In this document: positions 48,993 to 62,077 of the stretch, piece after piece | Layout of the letters: the number at the start of each line of letters is the position of its first letter | Numbering within the stretch: the stretch's first letter is position 1 | The notes under the pieces: generated by a model | What the model was told of the DNA's origin: nothing | Databases searched by the model: none | The model's input: the letters and a program-made list of their open reading frames with translations, nothing else | NCBI GenBank assembly: GCA_025642065.1 | Contig: JAODUP010001331.1 | Location: 1 to 64,000 of the forward strand | Length of the DNA stretch: 64,000 nt | Origin: Paralvinella palmiformis | Taxonomy: Eukaryota; Annelida; Polychaeta; Terebellida; Alvinellidae | Direction: 5' to 3' | Made by a program: the position numbers and the translations under genes

Positions 48993-49192
48993 AGACGATG
49001 ATGATTGATGATGATTGATTTTTTACGGCCAGGTTTGTGCACAAGATAGGATAAATGGGCCGAGCGACCTCCAACGGTAATGAAGCGAAGTCAAAGATAA
49101 AACATCCTTCAGATATGCCCACACCGAGATTCGAACTCGGGTACCAGTGATCGGTGGTTCAACGCACTACCAACTAAACCACGGAGGCGCCC
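48993..49192 (-). mobile_element. SINE family A, full-length with 10-bp target-site duplication
   Basis: Minus-strand copy with head ending GGAGGCGCC, box B GAGATTCGAACTCGGG, full body and ATG/ATC tail. TACATGACAA flanks it exactly at 48983-48992 and 49193-49202. Only a few changes from the 18845-19064 copy. Confidence 0.93.
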
Positions 49193-49202
49193 TACATGAC
49201 AA

Positions 49203-50838
49203 CGGATAACGAATGTATATAAGGCTGTAATGAGTATAACAAGAATGTTAACTTTCAACAAATGAAGACAATAACTGAATGAGCGTTTACTTAAACATGG
49301 CATCTAGAAAGAAACCTCAATAACCATCAAAGTAAATGAGGAATGTATTTAGATAAGAAACAGGTCATGATTATACAAACCGTTCTTTTACCAAATAAAT
49401 AGATAAATTGTAAATGGCCTGAAAGAATGGTTGGTCACTTCTTCCTTTACACTCATACGAAATCACTCACCGATGAGTTTCTTCTGTCGGATATAAACAT
49501 AGTTTTCGAAGGGAAGTTTTGGATATCCACGCTCTGACTAGAAGGTATGGCCTTAAGGATATGCTGTTTCATTCATCTTGATTATAGATCACTTGGAAAA
49601 TCAAAGTAATCTATATTGTGATTCACTACCATATATTTCTGATGATATACAACCAAAATTCCAATTACATAAGAGCGTTATCTCTCTTTTTAATGGCGTA
49701 TCAAAATCTACCAATGTAATCATATATCTTGGTTATCTATTGGTTGTTAATGTTAGTGGTTCTTCTGTAAGCAATACAATATCAATTATATCATCAATGT
49801 GGTGTGTACCTGGATCATATGTACTATCAACACAAATACATACCCTTTATCTACATACATTGATAACAGTTTAGCTATCACTCGCAGTGTAATAAGTGAT
49901 ACATACTAACAATTATTTCCCAAATATATGCATATTTAATGACTCAGATTTACATTTAAATCTTAAATATAGTCTGCACAGAATAATTACTGCACATCCA
50001 CATATTAGCTGTAAATACACAATGCTGTATATTTAATATCCGTTTGCCTTTTCAATTGTGTTTGTGTTTTGTTTTTGTAATATTATAATCTTATGTATAT
50101 GAAATAAAGAATACTAATAACCTTTAACCAGCCTGAATTAGCAATTAGATGACACTACTTAGCTTTGACTAGTTTATTGCAATTAGTAATCCAAATGCCA
50201 TTAAGCAGGTTTAATATACTACTCCAGGATTGCTTGAAAATACTAACTTGATGCAATTAGAATGTTCCTTGAAAATCATTCTGAATTGTAAATTGGAAGA
50301 CAAATGGCGGTGGGAGGGGGGAGCAGTTGTCCGTGGGCAATATTTCTATACCTGTTTATATTTATATTTAAAAACAGTTTGTTTTAAAAGAATTTGTGTT
50401 CGACTAAAATAAAAGCATCTTTATATTTGATACATTTTAATCTATTTTATCCCATGTCTGGTGATATCTCTATATCAAAATAACCGGAAGAATATAATTG
50501 AACTATTATTCTATAATGAACGATTGTTGGAAACGTCTTCATGTTTGTATATCAGTCATAATAGATGACTTTAATATTTCACTTTAAATTAAAATGACAA
50601 GAACATTTCGCTGTTTTAATTGTACGTGTTGTGTATAAGTTCTTTCTTAGAAGTTTCAAGTCATTCGACCTTTCTTTAGTGCTGTGTTTATGAGGATATT
50701 TAATGAAGGCACGAAAATATTTATTTAATTATAGATGAGTTTGATATTGCGTAATGATACGACACACCTGATCTATATAGCACGAAAGCCTAACTACCGG
50801 CAACTTTCTTCCTCCCCCCCACACACGTTATTATAACA
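49203..50838. other. Gene-free stretch
   Basis: AT-rich. A 98-codon open frame at 49578-49874 has no domain signal and is not called. No repeat family recognised. Confidence 0.45.
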
Positions 50839-50839
50839 T

Positions 50840-51870
50840 GTTTTACTGTATAAGCTTTATTGTGTATAATGTAGAAACTGTATTGTTCTCCTTTTATGAG
50901 CCGACCTTCTATTAATTCATGTAACACCGCTTGATCTATTTGATATACAATGAAGAACAGAGGATTTCAGGCACATCTCCGTGAAGGCGTTTGTCACTCC
51001 GCAAGGCCTATCTTTGGACTATTTATTAAGCTGCGGTCAGGAATCCCCCCCCCCATATTATGAGTAATTAGATTACACTCGTATACGATCATTGTTGAAT
51101 TATAGCTATTTTAATCCCTACGTGTCATTCACCGTATGGGAGATGTCCCACCACACTGCAGTGCATATACCAAGGGATGGAAAATCAGGCGTGAATAGAT
51201 AAGGATGAGGATTAGCTGTTAGGTTTGAACGAATCATAGTATTTATTCAGGACTGAGGCTTCCGCATGTTGGTAGTATACTCAACACAATTTTGTAACGT
51301 GTTCAAAAATCTCTTATGTTGGTTAACGAGTCGAGAATCTTATCAAGGCCTAACTTTTCAGCCTTTTCAGATAACCAATTGATATAGATGTAGACATTTG
51401 ATAGAGATAGGATTTGTTTAGCTACACGAACTCAGAATGAGGCTGAGGTTAGCATCTGTTATGTTGAAATGTTCTTATGTATAGGTTTCGTTTGAACCAC
51501 ACCAAATTTCTGCTGAATGTAAACTGTGGTACCTTGTACATGCGTTAACTTCCCATTGGACCACATGCAAATGCTTTTTACTGCGAGCTGTGGCGTCAAA
51601 TCGAACATTCTGTATGTGCTTCCGCTTTCTGTACGTCGCCTACAATCAACCGCTTCCCTGAGGATGTGATACATTTGTCACGTACGAAAACCGACTTAGG
51701 TCGTCCCCACAGTCTGAAGAGTAGCCCAGATGTATTGATAGGCCTCCGTGTCTCTTCCTGTGTGGAGGTGTAAATTTTTTGTACATTTAGTTTCATGCAT
51801 ATATATTTATTTATATATAGATTTATGGAGGCAGAGGATTTAAAGGATGCCTAGATATTGATATCGATAC
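50840..51870 (+). mobile_element. Long-TIR transposon-related repeat, solo arm (copy 2)
   Basis: Direct-orientation homologue of 15290-16495. The part from about 51200 also matches the left arm of the pogo-like element (GGATTAGCTGTTAGGTTTGA, CTGCTGAATGTAAACTGTGG, TCTGAAGAGTAGCCCAGA). Diverged and without coding capacity. Confidence 0.75.
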
Positions 51871-51899
51871 ATAGCTCCCGAAACAGACGCACGTGCACA

Positions 51900-52365
51900 C
51901 ACAGACACACACACACTCACACATACATATTTATAGATCAATAATATGTTTTAGATTTTAGTCAATAATCAAGTTTCAAATATTGATTTTTAATCTTTAT
52001 ATTAATGTAGATTAATAATTTCAGCTAAGTGGCTATCGAGCGGATGTTTAGCGCAACTGGATGTTAAAAAGGGGACTATTTCATATGAATGCATGTCAGT
52101 TCCCATTTAGTACTCTGAGGGTAAATAAACGATGTATTGATCTGTTTATTTAGCTGAAGATCGTCGTCATGCATTTTGTATCAGTCTTCAGTGATAAGTC
52201 AGAAATACGTTACCTAGAATATTTTCTAATTCATTCAGGATTCTAAATGACTGGATTACGATTAATGGAATATGGAAATCCACTCAACTCCGTGAGTTTG
52301 ATATGACAGCAGATCAAAACCTTGTTTATTTCTAATGGCCATTTATCAAGTATGTAATCTATTAA

Positions 52366-52398
<33 letters not shown>

Positions 52399-53285
52399 TG
52401 ATAAGAGTGATAATAACAGTAATATTCCATAGCTAGCTGGAATATTTTTAGACCTTTACAAAGATAAATTAGTTAATAAAAGAACAAAAGGAATATATAG
52501 AGTTTATATTCTAAAATTAATTCAATAAACAATCATTAAGCCATTACGTGTAGTCCATTCATCATCTCCCCAAAGTTATTACGGATCTGTGTATTAATAT
52601 CGCGATATTGTGCTTTGATCTTGAATCACGTGATTTACCTGAGTTAATTAATAGAAAATAGATATTTATGAACTTCAAAAATGACGTCATCATTTCCGAG
52701 ATTAATATCAACCCATCATTTACCATATCTACGTTATTCACGGTATCATCTATATCGTGCATTAATCCATTACATATGAAGAGTGTTTCTGGAAGATGAT
52801 CACTCTGTGGTCAAACAACACCTTACAACTGTATGACAGGCATGGGGGTCAAATACATTGAAATGTATTTAAATACAAATACAAACACCTCTTTTGGTCA
52901 AATACAAATACATTAATTTCTAACTTTATTTAAATACATATACAAATACAGTGGATGATGATGTTATAGTTATATATGCATCATTGCAATACGTATATGC
53001 TATAAAATAAATCTTTGTCTTTTTGTCAATAGACGTTGTTGGGGTGTTGTGGGAACCATGGGACCACCGAGTTCAGAAAGAAGAAAACACGAATCTCAGC
53101 TATGTCGTGTTCTGAGCTAGCTACGCTCAATAGTATTCATAATTCTGGTCTTTTGTTTAAAAGGTTGAAGGCTGATACGGAACACAAAACGTTCTCACAT
53201 TTGTCAATCACAAATACAGCACCTTAACGATTTTGGCATCGTGGTTGTTTCCAGTATGCTTGTGAGTACTCGTGCGTGTATGTCT
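51900..53285. other. Gene-free stretch
   Basis: Contains (AAT)n at 52365-52390. A patch at about 52850-52960 is rich in repeated AAATACA words, reminiscent of hAT-type non-autonomous element ends but not assignable. No gene recognised. Confidence 0.45.
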
Positions 53286-53287
53286 TC

Positions 53288-53289
<2 letters not shown>

Positions 53290-53322
<33 letters not shown>

Positions 53323-53345
53323 CGTGTGGAGGGGGGGGGGTAGTG
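53290..53345. repeat. (GT)n with G-run
   Basis: GT tract ending in a run of ten or more G. Confidence 0.93.
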
Positions 53346-53519
53346 TGTTTGTGTGTGCATATCTGCAAGGATTCCTTTTCTATAAATGAATATAAATATA
53401 AATTCATTAATAATTACTGTTCTATTATCATTATCACTCGCCCCACTTTTACTAACTCGGTTATTCTAAAGTTGATGTTGATTGAGTTTGTGTTGAAGGA
53501 TAATCAAAGATGAAAATTA

Positions 53520-55079
53520 CTTCTAGTAAAGAGACAAATCTCTTTGTATATAGAGTTTCACGACACATTTGTTACTCCTAAAGTTTACACTATTAGATAG
53601 ACAGAGAGGGTGAATCAGTGAGCGAGTGAGAGAGTGAGTGATTTAGTAAATGAGCATATGAGTATACGAGGTGATGAATGAGGCTACGAGTGAGTGATTT
53701 AGCGGCTTATTCAGCTTCACGTCGGGATACATTTCAGACACGATGACGAGCGGCTACTCGGGAAGAGAACGTCTGACGATTACGTCACGTGTAGTGTTGA
53801 TCGGTCAGGATTTTAAACCTAAAATGATGGTCCAGTAAAACTGGAAATAGTAAGATGTTTTTTGCCGCATTGTTTGTATGTAAAACTAGATAGAAAAATC
53901 TAGACCCGTCCACTCAGGTACCCAAGAGAATGTTGTTGGGGTCTTTTCGTAGTAGGTTCTTTGACCTCCTCGAAGACGAAAATGAAGCTCACATTATGAC
54001 ACATATCGCCGTTCCATTCGAAGTGACTCTCAGATTGTTGTTTCAAATTAAAACAATCAAACGTCTTCTCAGCGTTTCATCCAACGGCAACACATGGCAA
54101 CTTAAATGTGTATGTTGCTTACTATTAGCATGACAGTACGGGACACAGCAGTTAGTTTTTGGCATGATTATAACAGATCCAGAAAATTGACGTTCAAGCT
54201 TAAAATGGCGGGATTATAACGGTATTATCGCTCAGCAGACCCCCTATAAATCCCACAATATAAAGCGCGCCTGGTTTGTCGATTAATCAGCAATTTGTAT
54301 TGGATTATTTAATGTGTGTGTTAGTCCTGAAACTTGGAAATGAATGTGGACTATCCCTTTATAAAAGGTGTACATGTATAAAAGAAAAGATACTGAAAAA
54401 TTACAAAAATATTTTGATAGATGCAATTTAATTATAAGTTCGCAGGAAACAACCAGACAATACTATGGTACGTAACTACATGAACATTGATCCTTCCCGC
54501 TAATACAAACAGGCGATCCACCTTGTTTACTTTTAACACATGAAGCCGTTTGTTTTTCTTGGAACCAAGTAAAGATCGAAAAGGCGTATAGACAATTATC
54601 CTCATATTATGAGGAGGTACGGATAGCGCATCCAGTATTGTTCTTCCAATTTCTAATCGTGGCAATGGTACAATGGGATCCCCTCCTCTTCGAGAAATAG
54701 GTTTCTGTCGATGTCCCCGCTCGTGCACTTGTCATCTATCGAGTTATTTAGTTCGCAGCTCGATATGTTTTCCGTCAGCTGCCCATAAATTGATCCAGTA
54801 CCAAAGACCATAGACGACAAATAACGATGTTGTTACTGTTGTTGAAGAGAAATACAACAATTACCATCTGATAGCGCGAATGAGCTGTACTTGATAACCG
54901 CGATGAATAACAGTAGTGACGTGTCGTCGATGGATCGTTAGAACTCTACTGGTTTCATGTTCGTCAGTTTGGAAACCGTTTCAAAATCTAGAGTAGATCA
55001 CTGACAGATCTACTGTAATCATACGAAAGAGGAACCATTATCATTTCAAATAGATACTTAGTACGTACACCGAGGACAA
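53520..55079. other. Upstream region of the C-type lectin gene
   Basis: No gene recognised. Open frames at 53930-54133 (plus) and 54432-54728 (minus) lack domains. CTATAAAT at 54244 is a TATA-like sequence about 830 bases before the first ATG; its use is unproven. Confidence 0.45.
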
Positions 55080-55164
55080 ATGCGGTTAATATATCCATCC
55101 ATGGAAGGATTCAATTTGCAAATGCTGGCAAACTTTGTGATTTTATTCCATTTGGTTGTAACGG
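55080..55164 (+). CDS. C-type lectin gene, exon 1: signal peptide
   Basis: First of seven exons in the window (55080-55164, 56669-56849, 57366-57568, 58182-58350, 61694-61902, 62078-62267, 63052-63254) that join without a frame break into 413 codons plus one base. ATG at 55080 gives MRLIYPSMEG..., with in-frame ATGs also at codons 8 and 15. Residues 16-28 (LANFVILFHLVVT) form a hydrophobic core typical of a signal peptide, so the product enters the secretory pathway. Donor ACGG|GTAAGT, phase 1. The gene has three C-type lectin domains (CTLDs) and runs off the right edge, so a transmembrane anchor or more domains may follow. Multi-CTLD proteins act in carbohydrate or protein recognition outside the cell, often in immunity; ligand is unknown here. 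Confidence 0.8.
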
Positions 55165-55313
55165 GTAAGTAAGAAATGTGAATCTTCACACACATTTTAT
55201 GTATGTTTTGTTACGTTAAAACTTTTCATTCCAAAATAACTGCGAGATGAAAGTGAGTTCCATATTTAGTTTAGACTAGAGTATAATTTACTTCAGAAAT
55301 TAATATAACTAAT

Positions 55314-55617
55314 ATAATAATAATAATAGTAATAATAATAATAATAATAATAATGGCCGAAATAGCAGTTTATTACGTGTCTAGCAAGCTCAAATGAGGG
55401 GGACGCTAATGGTCTGTAATATACCCCCTCCATACGGATACTAGAATAAATGGGATGTTCGGTGGAGAAAAACCTTGCCAGTTATCTGGTTGGATGAAAA
55501 ACTCCCCCTCCTATAGTGTCACGGCCGAGGAGCGAACTCGCGACCTTCCGCACAGAATGACCATATATTTATAATTATATATGTAAATAGTCTAACGCTC
55601 TACCTATGTGGCCAAAG
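55314..55617 (-). mobile_element. SINE family B copy in lectin intron 1
   Basis: Minus-strand copy: (AAT)n tail at 55314-55352, then AATGGCCGAAATAGCAG, AAACCTTGCCAGTTATC, CTCCTATAGTGTCACGGCC, and the head with GAGCGAACTCGCGACC. About 30 bases of AT-rich sequence interrupt the head at about 55561-55590. Confidence 0.85.
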
Positions 55618-55619
55618 AA

Positions 55620-55621
<2 letters not shown>

Positions 55622-55672
<51 letters not shown>
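55622..55672. repeat. (AT)n microsatellite
   Basis: Pure AT tract directly after the SINE head. Confidence 0.97.
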
Positions 55673-55676
<4 letters not shown>

Positions 55677-56474
55677 ACAATGTCATTTATTAATTTACCT
55701 ATAAAACAAATTTAATAACACAGTTTGTTTCAATGACAACTTTCCTTCTTATGCATCCGAGTCTACTTTAATAGAGACACCATATGAATATATAGCAACT
55801 ATAATTTAAGTAGGATATAATTTGTTAATGATCCGTTGAAATATGAATGGAATCGTGAACTATCAAAACATATTAATTACATATAAAAACCTTATCAAAG
55901 TAGAAAAGGTCAATGGTATTTGACAAAGGTTTAGAGAGTGGACATATTTAATAAAATTAGTTTTCCATTTTCTATATCTTGTGTTGTTATCTTGATATTG
56001 CAGGATATGTGGGACTATTTTGATCGTATTGTTATAAAAAGGATGGGGAGTGATAAAGTGATTTGTTTAGCTTTGACATTTTTCACAACTCAGGGAAATA
56101 AAATGGTCGAACGAAACATCCCACAGAATTATGGTTTATAAATAAAGTACACCAAGTGCCTGGCTAACTTTATTCATTAAATCAACTAATGGTTACTTAA
56201 ACTCATGCCTGGCTAGATCAATTGTAATGACTATATACTAGTATTACTGTAGTCGACAAATATTTATAATTATTTTCGATGCAAATACGACAATTATTCT
56301 AAGATTATAACGTCAATTTTGGCTCCCGTATATACAACTAAACTACAACAGCCATAGTAGTCTAGATGATAATATAATGTTATTGTTCTAGCAATTTAGT
56401 TAAATATAAATTTTTCATCATCAGCTATATTTTACGGAGTTTAATAAGACGTAATTAGAAGCTAATAAAATTAG

Positions 56475-56509
<35 letters not shown>

Positions 56510-56582
56510 GATTATTCGCTTGAAGCTATTCATTTGTTTGGTACAGTCTTAAGTCTAGCCCAGTAAACCTCACTCCGGACTT

Positions 56583-56638
<56 letters not shown>
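56475..56638. repeat. Two (AT)n tracts
   Basis: 56475-56507 and 56584-56638, the second ending 30 bases before the exon 2 acceptor. Confidence 0.95.
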
Positions 56639-56639
<1 letters not shown>

Positions 56640-56668
56640 CGCTTTGAGGTTTATGTTGCCTTTTACAG

Positions 56669-56849
56669 TTAGGAGTAGCTCATTTCCTTGTGGGAAGGAC
56701 ACTAAAGTCTACTCCAATAACATCTTTTATCAGCATTTTTCAAATTCACGAACACATAAACAGGCAACAGCAACATGTCAAGAGCTTGGTGCGGATCTAC
56801 CAACCTTTAGAGATCAGGTGGATTTTAAACTCTATCAGGAGTTGGACTG
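56669..56849 (+). CDS. C-type lectin gene, exon 2: CTLD1 first half
   Basis: Acceptor TTGCCTTTTACAG ends at 56668; the phase-1 base from exon 1 completes Val29. Encodes residues 29-88 plus two bases of Trp89. Contains CTLD landmarks: C36, then Q-A-T-A-T-C65-Q-E-L-G-A-D-L (the usual A...C..LGA.L helix 2 region). Ends TG|GTATGT, phase 2. Confidence 0.85.
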
Positions 56850-57365
56850 GTATGTAACATTTCGCGTGCGTCTCTATTCTTAGGTATATAAATGCAATTA
56901 AGCAAGAATGCATCGGTATATGTTTGGATGTGTGTGTGCGTGCGTGCGTGCATTCACGAATGCGTGAGCTCGTGTATGTATATCTATCTATGAAATAGTT
57001 GTGTTGTTGTGTCGGACAGTTGTATTTTGTTTCTTATAAACGACAGTATTGATAATTAGACTCAGTGTCATCTTTTTTAGTTTTTATCAGTTAACTTTGC
57101 TGACGGATAGTTAAATGTTATAGGTCAATAAGGGGCTCTTTGTTGTTGTTTTATTTTAGCTTATTTTATTTGCTTATTTTTTATTGCACTTGGTTCAATG
57201 TTAAGATGAGTCAATAAAGTTTGGATGGAAATTAGTGATACTTTATAGAAAGATAATTAATTATCGACCCGACTGGACGTTGGGGGGGGGGGGGGGTAAC
57301 TATCCTTATATGTTTATTACTTGAGAATGGTTATGTTTCAAATATAAACAATTTCTTTTCTTCAG

Positions 57366-57568
57366 GTCTTGGCTTTCTGGTAAGATACGGAAGTGGATTC
57401 ACTTCGATCAGGGAGTGGCCCTAACGTACGAACACTGGGCTCCTGGTGAGCCACAAATTACAGATCCAGAGACTTGTGTCAGTGTGGAGATGGTACACTC
57501 TGAGCCCTTCTTGTATGCCAGATCCTGCTCTGAAATCAAGGCTCTGGTCTGTGTTACATACGACATAA
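57366..57568 (+). CDS. C-type lectin gene, exon 3: CTLD1 second half
   Basis: Acceptor TTTTCTTCAG ends at 57365. Residues 89-156: KWIHF (98-102) in the WIGL position, Y-E-H-W-A-P-G-E-P-Q (110-119) in the position of the W..GEPN calcium/sugar loop, then C126, C143 and C151 forming the conserved disulphides. EPQ instead of EPN, and no WND before C143, suggest that classical calcium-dependent sugar binding is lost or changed. Donor A|GTAAGT, phase 1. Confidence 0.88.
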
Positions 57569-58181
57569 GTAAGTACAAATTTCTGCTACAGATTAACAAC
57601 AGTAATCTTATTTTTCCTTTGTCCTTTTTGCCTTTCAGTAGAGTACTCTAGCAGAATTTGTTCCTTTTCAAACAGCGACTCATTTACCTTTCAGTTATAC
57701 TTAGAAACATTCTATGACATCAGTGCATCTCATTGAATAACATAACCAACCATAGATATTCACAAAAGAAATTGTTAAATATTTGCAATGTTCAGTACTT
57801 CAAGGTTAATTGATTTGTGTACGAACAACGTCGTGGATCCTTAAATATTGATGCTCACTTTGTTTCTATCTCTTTCTCTCTCACACACACACAGACACAC
57901 ACACACACACATACACACACACACACTCTCTCTCTCTCTCTCTCTATGTGTGTGACATTTCGGCCACTGTAACTATACAAAGAGAAAGTCGCGCTTTATA
58001 TACCTAGATGTTGTGCAACGTCTCTCGCGGACAATATCTAATACAGTTTTAGCTGAACGTGGAAATGTGGTTTTATTGAATACGAAACATTATGATTCAG
58101 AAGCAATTATTTCAAATCAGCCGTTGAGAACTATACAATCACCGTAACTTTATAACACTTTGACACCTGTTGTCTATTCAG

Positions 58182-58350
58182 TGGAATGTTCAACAGTCGG
58201 TGATGTGTACGACGGCCTGTGTTACCTAACCCCGATTGACCTAGAAGTAGGTACAAACGCCGAAGGAATAACTGAATGTCGCAGAATGAAATCGATTCCT
58301 CTGATTGTGAAAGATGCTGATCAGCTGAAATGGGTCATCGAACAGTTCAG
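58182..58350 (+). CDS. C-type lectin gene, exon 4: CTLD2 first half
   Basis: Acceptor TTGTCTATTCAG ends at 58181. Residues 157-212 plus two bases: C159, V-Y-D-G-L-C170-Y, N-A-E-G-I-T-E-C189, then a helix ending Q-L-K-W-V-I-E-Q-F-R. Pattern as in exon 2, but the usual aromatic residue before the A...C helix is absent. Donor CAG|GTCAGC, a weaker site, phase 2. Confidence 0.8.
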
Positions 58351-58681
58351 GTCAGCCATATTGACTGTAATAATCTATATCTAGGTTAAATGTAATTGAT
58401 TATATTTATCAATTTACTAACACAAATCGTCGTTGCTGCTCTGAATACTGAAATCTTGTTAAAAGATAAGACAATACCATTTCGGGGAGTTTTTGGTACT
58501 CGATTTCTGCTAATAGAAATTGTGTTACTGTCAATTGGATATCGAACATAACTGTAGTAATCTACTCCCCCCCCCACCACACCCACCCACCCATATAGGC
58601 ATTATAGTCAACAACTTAGTACACTGATTGATCAGTAGTTTGTTGGTGGAATTGAGACCAGAAACTCTATTTTCTTATATA

Positions 58682-59452
58682 TACAGTCAGAATCGCGAAT
58701 GTTGGAATATCGAATCAGTGACATAGCAGCAGTCTGTGTCACATCATTGTTTATATCATAAAGACATGCCGTTCTAACTAACAAAACTAATACGCAACAT
58801 CCATCGGAATCACATTGACACTTATACCTTCGTGATGTATTTATTTATTTTCAATAATTATCACATGAAATTACCAGAATAAAAATCCAACACAAAGGTC
58901 TGTTTACCGGAATTAGTTGACAGATGTCATGTTTCTGGGCAGCAGAAATATCAACACGACGACGTTTTCTCACTTGACATATTGCTTTGTTATTATTTCG
59001 ACAGCCATAGAAGTGAATCTGATAACAAGTAACTTTTACCTCCACATCTAACCCAATATGCAATAACCGTACGCAATGGTACAGAATGTCACTGAAGCCA
59101 TTGATTATTTTAATGTTTGTTAATTACACACATTATACAGAAATAGTCGTGTCACTTTGTCCATCAGATTAACTCATGATTTTCTCATTGGAAAGATCAC
59201 ACATTTGTGTTTGTAATTAGCCATGAATGATTATGATTGGCTATGAGATAGCCACAGGCAATAGAAGTATCGTGTGTCGGTGTGTATGGTCATGGACAGT
59301 TGTAATTGGTTACGATATAGCAATTATCGCGGGGGGGTGGGACGTTAATTAATTAGTACTGTCAACATGTCGGTGTGTCTTGCATGACTGAACCAGCGGA
59401 AATATTTGGCGACATTTTCGTGTTGTCGGATTATCGGAGTCAGAACGCGGAA
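58682..59452 (-). mobile_element. MITE-related element, inverted copy with a longer interior
   Basis: Left end ACAGTCAGAATCGCGAATGT and the following ATCGAATCAGTGACATAGCA match the right part of 30559-30820. The right end (GTCGGTGTGTCTTGCATGAC, GCGGAAATATTTGGCGAC, GTTGTCGGATTATCGGAGT) matches its left part. The interior of about 590 bases is absent from the short copy, so this may be closer to the parent element; no transposase motif is readable in it. Confidence 0.65.
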
Positions 59453-59821
59453 TGGTCACAAAGATACCAACTATCAGATTTGTATTAAAGCTGGCATGGC
59501 TGTGTTTTTTTTTTGAAACCGGACATTACCAATTCTAGCCGTTTTCTTAGATATTCAGAATATCCAAGATGACGAAAACTCTCTTTCTCATTATGGCGTT
59601 GTAAAATGCACATTGATAGGGGTATATAATAAATTAATTAATTTGATATATTGGTCTTATTACCTCAAAACTAAATTTAAGCCAAATAAATTCAACGTCA
59701 GCGGGAATGTTGAAATTAAAACATAATAAACAGTTAGCATCAATATCAGCCAATAATCTAATAGAAATAAAAAAAGAGACCTATTTTATTAATTAACGTT
59801 GTTTAGTCCAAATCTGTATCC

Positions 59822-60115
59822 CCCTTTGGTACAGGGAGTAGAGCATTGCGCTACAAACCTCTTGGTCTGGGTTCAAATCCATTCTAGGTACCTGTGTTTG
59901 TGGAATGTTTTATTAAGGAGTCGCCTCTCGGCCACACCTGGACAGTTTTCTCAGCGTCGAGGTTAATAACATCCGATACCTTTGAACAATTGTCTCTTTC
60001 ATTACACGCATATTTTAAGGGTATATGTATTTTAACCGCAAAACTAGAATTTGTAAACTCTCTTTGTCGAGGTAGTTTGGATTCTTTTCACCAGACCAGT
60101 AGAGCCACCCTTCAT
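59822..60115 (+). mobile_element. tRNA-derived SINE-like element (family D)
   Basis: Head TGGTACAGGGAGTAGAGCAT, box B GGGTTCAAATCC. Body includes CTCTCGGCCACACCTGGACA and TTTTCTCAGCG, partly reminiscent of family B. Ends near the (CA)n tract at 60139. Single copy; limits approximate. Confidence 0.55.
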
Positions 60116-60136
60116 CCATGGAAATGACAATTAAAT

Positions 60137-60405
<269 letters not shown>

Positions 60406-60469
60406 CGCGTAACTATTATCTGGTGGAAATAGATAACAATTATGTTCATAGAACAAAATATTCTAACCA

Positions 60470-61497
60470 CTAACTTATATTTTCTTATTGACAGTTTCTT
60501 AAATATAAGAATTCAATTTGCCGATAATTGTCGTATAAATCTTGGTTTTAGACAATTTAATTTTAAATTGTCACTAGTTTTAAAACAATTTTCTCCAAAA
60601 CTATAATTAACTAACAAAAGCTAAATATATTATTTATCACTTGTTGGATCAAATAATATGTTGATAAATTAACTACTTCATGGATTTGAATAACTAAATT
60701 AAAGTTGAATTAGCACGCAATTTAATCATTTCATGCACTAATTAATATCCATAGGATATTGTAAAGGTTAGGTTATACAATAACCCCTTTGAATAATGTC
60801 ACAATGTTACCATGTTTCATATCGTTTAAGAAGATGGCTCTTTTTAAAAATCTTCGAATGGTTTAATCATAACAATAAATATAAAATTACCTGTGTCAAC
60901 CCCATAATAGAGTATTCAGGAGTTCATCTTCTGTTCCCTGAATAAGGTAAACAAATCTGTTATATTTTCCCCACGAAATCTGCGATTTTACCGATAATAA
61001 AACAAGTTTCAAAATTATATGCAAACCTTAGATCTGTAATCGAGAAGGAATAATTAAACCTGTGACATAGTTCATCACAATCCGTCTATGCTGTAAAATA
61101 TCACCTACTGCTCTGTTTTATTTAGATTTTTTTGTCGTGTATACTTCAGAAACAATTGAACGTTATATGATTATTTCCCGTTTGTGTCAATTCTCCCAGC
61201 TTCCCATATTACCTATTATCTGTTGTCGTTTGGCTGGCGCATATTACGAGAGACGGGTTTATTAAATCAATTGATACCCTAACTCTTGGCTGTTCTTTAA
61301 GCTAGTAGGCTTTGGACTTACTAGTATTTTGACAGTTGAACAGTGAGTAAGATCGTCACTAGAGTACTTGGAATATTTCACGTCATTAAATCTTCGCATC
61401 ACAAATGCTTATTAATCAAGTGCCAACCTATTTTGTTCACTAATATTACTATCTCAGAATATTAAAGGAAACTCATACTCTGGCGTAGTTAATACGG

Positions 61498-61500
<3 letters not shown>
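60470..61500. other. Gene-free intronic stretch
   Basis: AT-rich, no repeat family or exon recognised. Confidence 0.5.
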
Positions 61501-61502
<2 letters not shown>

Positions 61503-61554
<52 letters not shown>

Positions 61555-61665
61555 CAGTTAATCTGTAAAATGAGGTAATATGTATATTATCTACAATTAT
61601 ACAGATTAAATGTAACACACACACACACACACACGCGCGCGCGCGCACACACACATATATATTAT
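61503..61665. repeat. (AT)n and (CA/CG)n tracts
   Basis: AT at 61503-61552; CA with a GCGCGC core at 61614-61657, a Z-DNA-type alternating purine-pyrimidine run. Confidence 0.95.
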
Positions 61666-61693
61666 TTTTATTACGTATCTTATGTCTTTCCAG

Positions 61694-61902
61694 AAGTCCT
61701 TTATGGACAGGCTACTATTATACGAAAAATACAAAAGACTTTTATTGGTCAGATGGCAATAAAGTGAATGAAATAACCTGGAAAATTAACCGAACTGGTG
61801 AATCCGGAGATTGTCTTATCTATACAGGAAATGAGTCATACACAGAAGATCAGTCATGTGGCAATAAAAACCCATTTTACTGCGTACTCCATAAACCATA
61901 CG
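61694..61902 (+). CDS. C-type lectin gene, exon 5: CTLD2 second half
   Basis: Acceptor TATGTCTTTCCAG ends at 61693; completes Arg213. L-W-T-G-Y-Y-Y (216-222) sits at the WIGL position, F-Y-W-S-D-G at 229-234, then C253, C268 and C276 as the conserved disulphide cysteines. The calcium loop is not recognisable (WKINRTGESGDC, no EPN or QPD). Donor ACG|GTAAGA, phase 1. Confidence 0.85.
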
Positions 61903-61959
61903 GTAAGATAGCATAGAGAGACGGGGTGATTTGGAGAAAGAGCAAAATAGAGATATATG

Positions 61960-61969
61960 AATATATATA

Positions 61970-62027
<58 letters not shown>
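61960..62027. repeat. (AT)n microsatellite in a short intron
   Basis: AT tract filling most of the 175-base intron between exons 5 and 6. Confidence 0.96.
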
Positions 62028-62029
<2 letters not shown>

Positions 62030-62077
62030 TGGATAACCATTAATCACTGGCTCATCATTCCTCAACTATGCCTTTAG

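Noticed and set aside
49128..49192. Candidate tRNA gene (clear A and B boxes, minus strand)
   Set aside because: It continues into the family A SINE body and is flanked by target-site duplications, so it is a SINE head, not a functional tRNA gene; the same holds for the other tRNA-like stretches.
52850..52960. hAT-type MITE suggested by repeated AAATACA words
   Set aside because: No defined inverted ends or target duplication could be found.
54432..54728. A 98-codon minus-strand frame upstream of the lectin gene
   Set aside because: No domain, and no neighbouring exon on that strand.
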